The position numbers were made by a program, and so were the translations under genes. The notes under the pieces are model-generated. The model was not told the DNA's origin. It saw nothing but the letters and a program-made list of their open reading frames with translations, and made no database searches. A DNA stretch of 7,650 nucleotides from Bacteroidota bacterium (GTDB lineage Bacteria > Bacteroidota > Ignavibacteria > Kapaibacteriales > UBA2268), in the NCBI GenBank assembly GCA_017428585.1, contig JAFRQN010000173.1, positions 1 through 7,650 on the forward strand, given 5' to 3'. Every line of letters starts with the position of its first letter. Within the stretch, counting starts at the first letter, position 1. This document shows positions 6,187 through 7,650 of the stretch, one piece after another.

Positions 6187-7590
6187 TTAATAATCTTGTA
6201 CTGCATTAAAATATTCTTTAAGTGTTTTTTCTGTATCAGATAATTCTTCCTTATGAGATAAAATTTCTGCAATATCAGGAATTTTACTTTCTGGATTATC
6301 TTTTACATTAACATTCGGCTGGTCATTTGTGTTTTTAGCTTCAATTACAGGAACATTATCTATAATTTTTTTTTTCTGAATATCCAACAATTCAACAGGT
6401 GATTGAATTGGTTCAATTTTTGAAGAAAAATTATTATTTCTAATTTCTTCTATTAATGTTTTTATTTCTAATGATTTATCAAGCGATGCCATTTGAACTA
6501 AAGCTAATTCAAATTTTATTTGAGGCTGAGTTGAAAATCTTAAACTTGCTTCTGTTTGGTTTATTATTTGGATATATCTTAATATATCTGCCTTGGTTGT
6601 CAATTTAGCACTTTCAAGATATTTTTGTTTATACAAATCAGAAGTATTTATTAATTTTACATCATTGGTAACAATTACAGTCAATAAGTTTCTTAGATGT
6701 TCCAATAATCCATTTAATGTTTCCTGTAAATCATAGCCTTTTGTTGTAATCTCACCTGCAATATCAAAAGCTTCTTTTACATTATTGTTTATAATACAGT
6801 CGCTCACACGGAAGAAAAAATCATCATCTATTAAATGCAGCACATCTTTCATGTGTTGAAAATCAATATTACTGCCGCAGAAAGCAACAACTTGATCATA
6901 TATACTCTGACTGTCGCGCATTGATCCATCAGCTTTTTTAGCTATTTGAAGAAGTGATTTTTCGTCAATTTTAACACCATCATCATTCGATATTTTTCTT
7001 AATTGCTCAATAATGCTGTTTAATTCCATACGTTTAAAATCAAAACGCTGACATCTGCTAATGATAGTAGCAGGAACTTTATGAGATTCTGTTGTAGCAA
7101 ATACAAACATTAAATGAGCTGGAGGCTCTTCTAATATTTTTAATAGAGCATTAAAAGCATTCGTAGAAAGCATGTGGACTTCATCGATGATATACATCTT
7201 ATATTTTCCTGTTGTAGGAAGATATTTAGCATTTTCACGCAAATTTCTAATGTCGTCTACGCCAGTATTAGATGCACCATCAATTTCAATTATATCAAGA
7301 GAATTTCCATCAATTACACTGCGGCAGTTCGCACATTCATTACAAGGTTCTCCATTTGGCAGTAAATTCAAACAATTTACAGCTCGTGCTATTATTCTTG
7401 CTGTAGTAGTCTTGCCTACACCACGCGGCCCGCAGAATAAAAATGCATGATGCAGTCTATTATTTAGTAAAGCATTACGCAGTGTATTGGTTACATGTTC
7501 TTGACCAACAACATCAGAAAAACGCAACGGACGCCATTTACGTGCGGTTACAATAAAATCTTTTTGGTTTTGTTCTATATTTTCTGCCAT
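6187..7590 (-). CDS. dnaX: DNA polymerase III subunit DnaX (gamma/tau), short form
   Basis: DnaX is the ATPase of the clamp loader that places the sliding clamp on DNA at the replication fork. The AAA+ core is complete: Walker A GPRGVGKT at 54-61, a zinc site from Cys73, 83, 86 and 89, Walker B IIDEVH at 134-139, sensor 1 ATTE at 165-168, the SRC motif with the arginine finger at 178-180, and sensor 2 GSMRD at 222-226. The oligomerisation domain III runs to about 370. Only about 95 poorly conserved, polar residues follow, so the long tau-specific region (E. coli DnaX is 643 aa) is mostly absent. An A10 run encodes Lys406-408 and the start of Ile409; a slip either way stops within a few codons. 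The start at 7590 follows an AT-rich leader without a Shine-Dalgarno site. A terminator follows directly, so the short end looks genuine rather than truncated. Confidence 0.96.
   Translation of the reverse strand: MAENIEQNQKDFIVTARKWRPLRFSDVVGQEHVTNTLRNALLNNRLHHAFLFCGPRGVGKTTTARIIARAVNCLNLLPNGEPCNECANCRSVIDGNSLDIIEIDGASNTGVDDIRNLRENAKYLPTTGKYKMYIIDEVHMLSTNAFNALLKILEEPPAHLMFVFATTESHKVPATIISRCQRFDFKRMELNSIIEQLRKISNDDGVKIDEKSLLQIAKKADGSMRDSQSIYDQVVAFCGSNIDFQHMKDVLHLIDDDFFFRVSDCIINNNVKEAFDIAGEITTKGYDLQETLNGLLEHLRNLLTVIVTNDVKLINTSDLYKQKYLESAKLTTKADILRYIQIINQTEASLRFSTQPQIKFELALVQMASLDKSLEIKTLIEEIRNNNFSSKIEPIQSPVELLDIQKKKIIDNVPVIEAKNTNDQPNVNVKDNPESKIPDIAEILSHKEELSDTEKTLKEYFNAVQDY
6366..6375 (-). promoter_or_regulatory. 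A10 run in dnaX, possible slippage site
   Basis: Ten consecutive A's on the coding strand follow a CAG codon just past domain III. Gain of one A leads to KKKNYR and a stop; loss of one gives KKKL and a stop. The products would be about 411 and 409 aa against 467. Thermus thermophilus dnaX makes gamma through slippage on an A9 run, which is the precedent. Use here is inferred. Confidence 0.45.
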
Positions 7591-7628
7591 CTATAAATAC
7601 TTTTTTATATTGTTCTTTATGAATTATA

Positions 7629-7636
7629 CAAAAATA
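7629..7636 (-). promoter_or_regulatory. -7 element of the dnaX promoter
   Basis: TATTTTTG on the minus strand (7636-7629) matches TAnnTTTG exactly and is the same octamer as at mraZ. Transcription would start near 7622, about 30 bases before the dnaX ATG. The matching -33 TTG would fall just outside the window, so it cannot be checked. Confidence 0.5.
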
Positions 7637-7650
7637 CATAAAATTAATTG

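Noticed and set aside
7172..7450. Plus-strand open frames of 92 and 63 aa inside dnaX
   Set aside because: They are antisense to the conserved ATPase core; the codons mirror the Walker and zinc motifs.

Overview
The window is a low-GC chromosomal segment in which every supported gene is read from the minus strand. In transcription order they are dnaX, mutA (methylmalonyl-CoA mutase small subunit), a small predicted outer-membrane or secreted protein, mutB (catalytic large subunit), mraZ, and probably the first codons of the next dcw-cluster gene at the left edge. The organism looks like a member of the Bacteroidota or a close relative. Two promoters match the Bacteroidota -7 consensus TAnnTTTG, one with a TTG -33 element at 19-nt spacing. 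All but one of the starts lack a Shine-Dalgarno sequence. The protein between the mutase genes resembles a Bacteroidota-type beta-barrel. I cannot name a genus from the sequence.

Region 7650-6121 holds the dnaX leader with an exact -7 element, dnaX itself, and a long AT-rich terminator hairpin. DnaX is short (467 aa): it has the clamp-loader ATPase core and ends soon after domain III. A run of ten A's lies in the tail, and both shifted frames stop within a few codons, which resembles the slippage arrangement known from Thermus dnaX.

Region 6120-688 is a probable three-gene unit, mutA - beta-barrel-like gene - mutB, between the dnaX terminator and a strong hairpin terminator after mutB. MutA and MutB form an adenosylcobalamin-dependent heterodimer that interconverts methylmalonyl-CoA and succinyl-CoA. 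MutB keeps the full active site and the cobalamin motif; MutA has lost both. Separation of the two subunit genes by an unrelated envelope-protein gene is unusual.

Region 687-1 is the start of the division and cell wall (dcw) cluster. A well-formed promoter precedes mraZ and is overlaid by TGGG boxes at 10-bp phasing, the expected binding site of MraZ itself. mraZ is followed at once by the presumed rsmH. The 348-base gap 5839-6186 is very AT-rich and holds the dnaX terminator and weak mutA promoter candidates only. No RNA genes, mobile elements or CRISPR arrays were seen.
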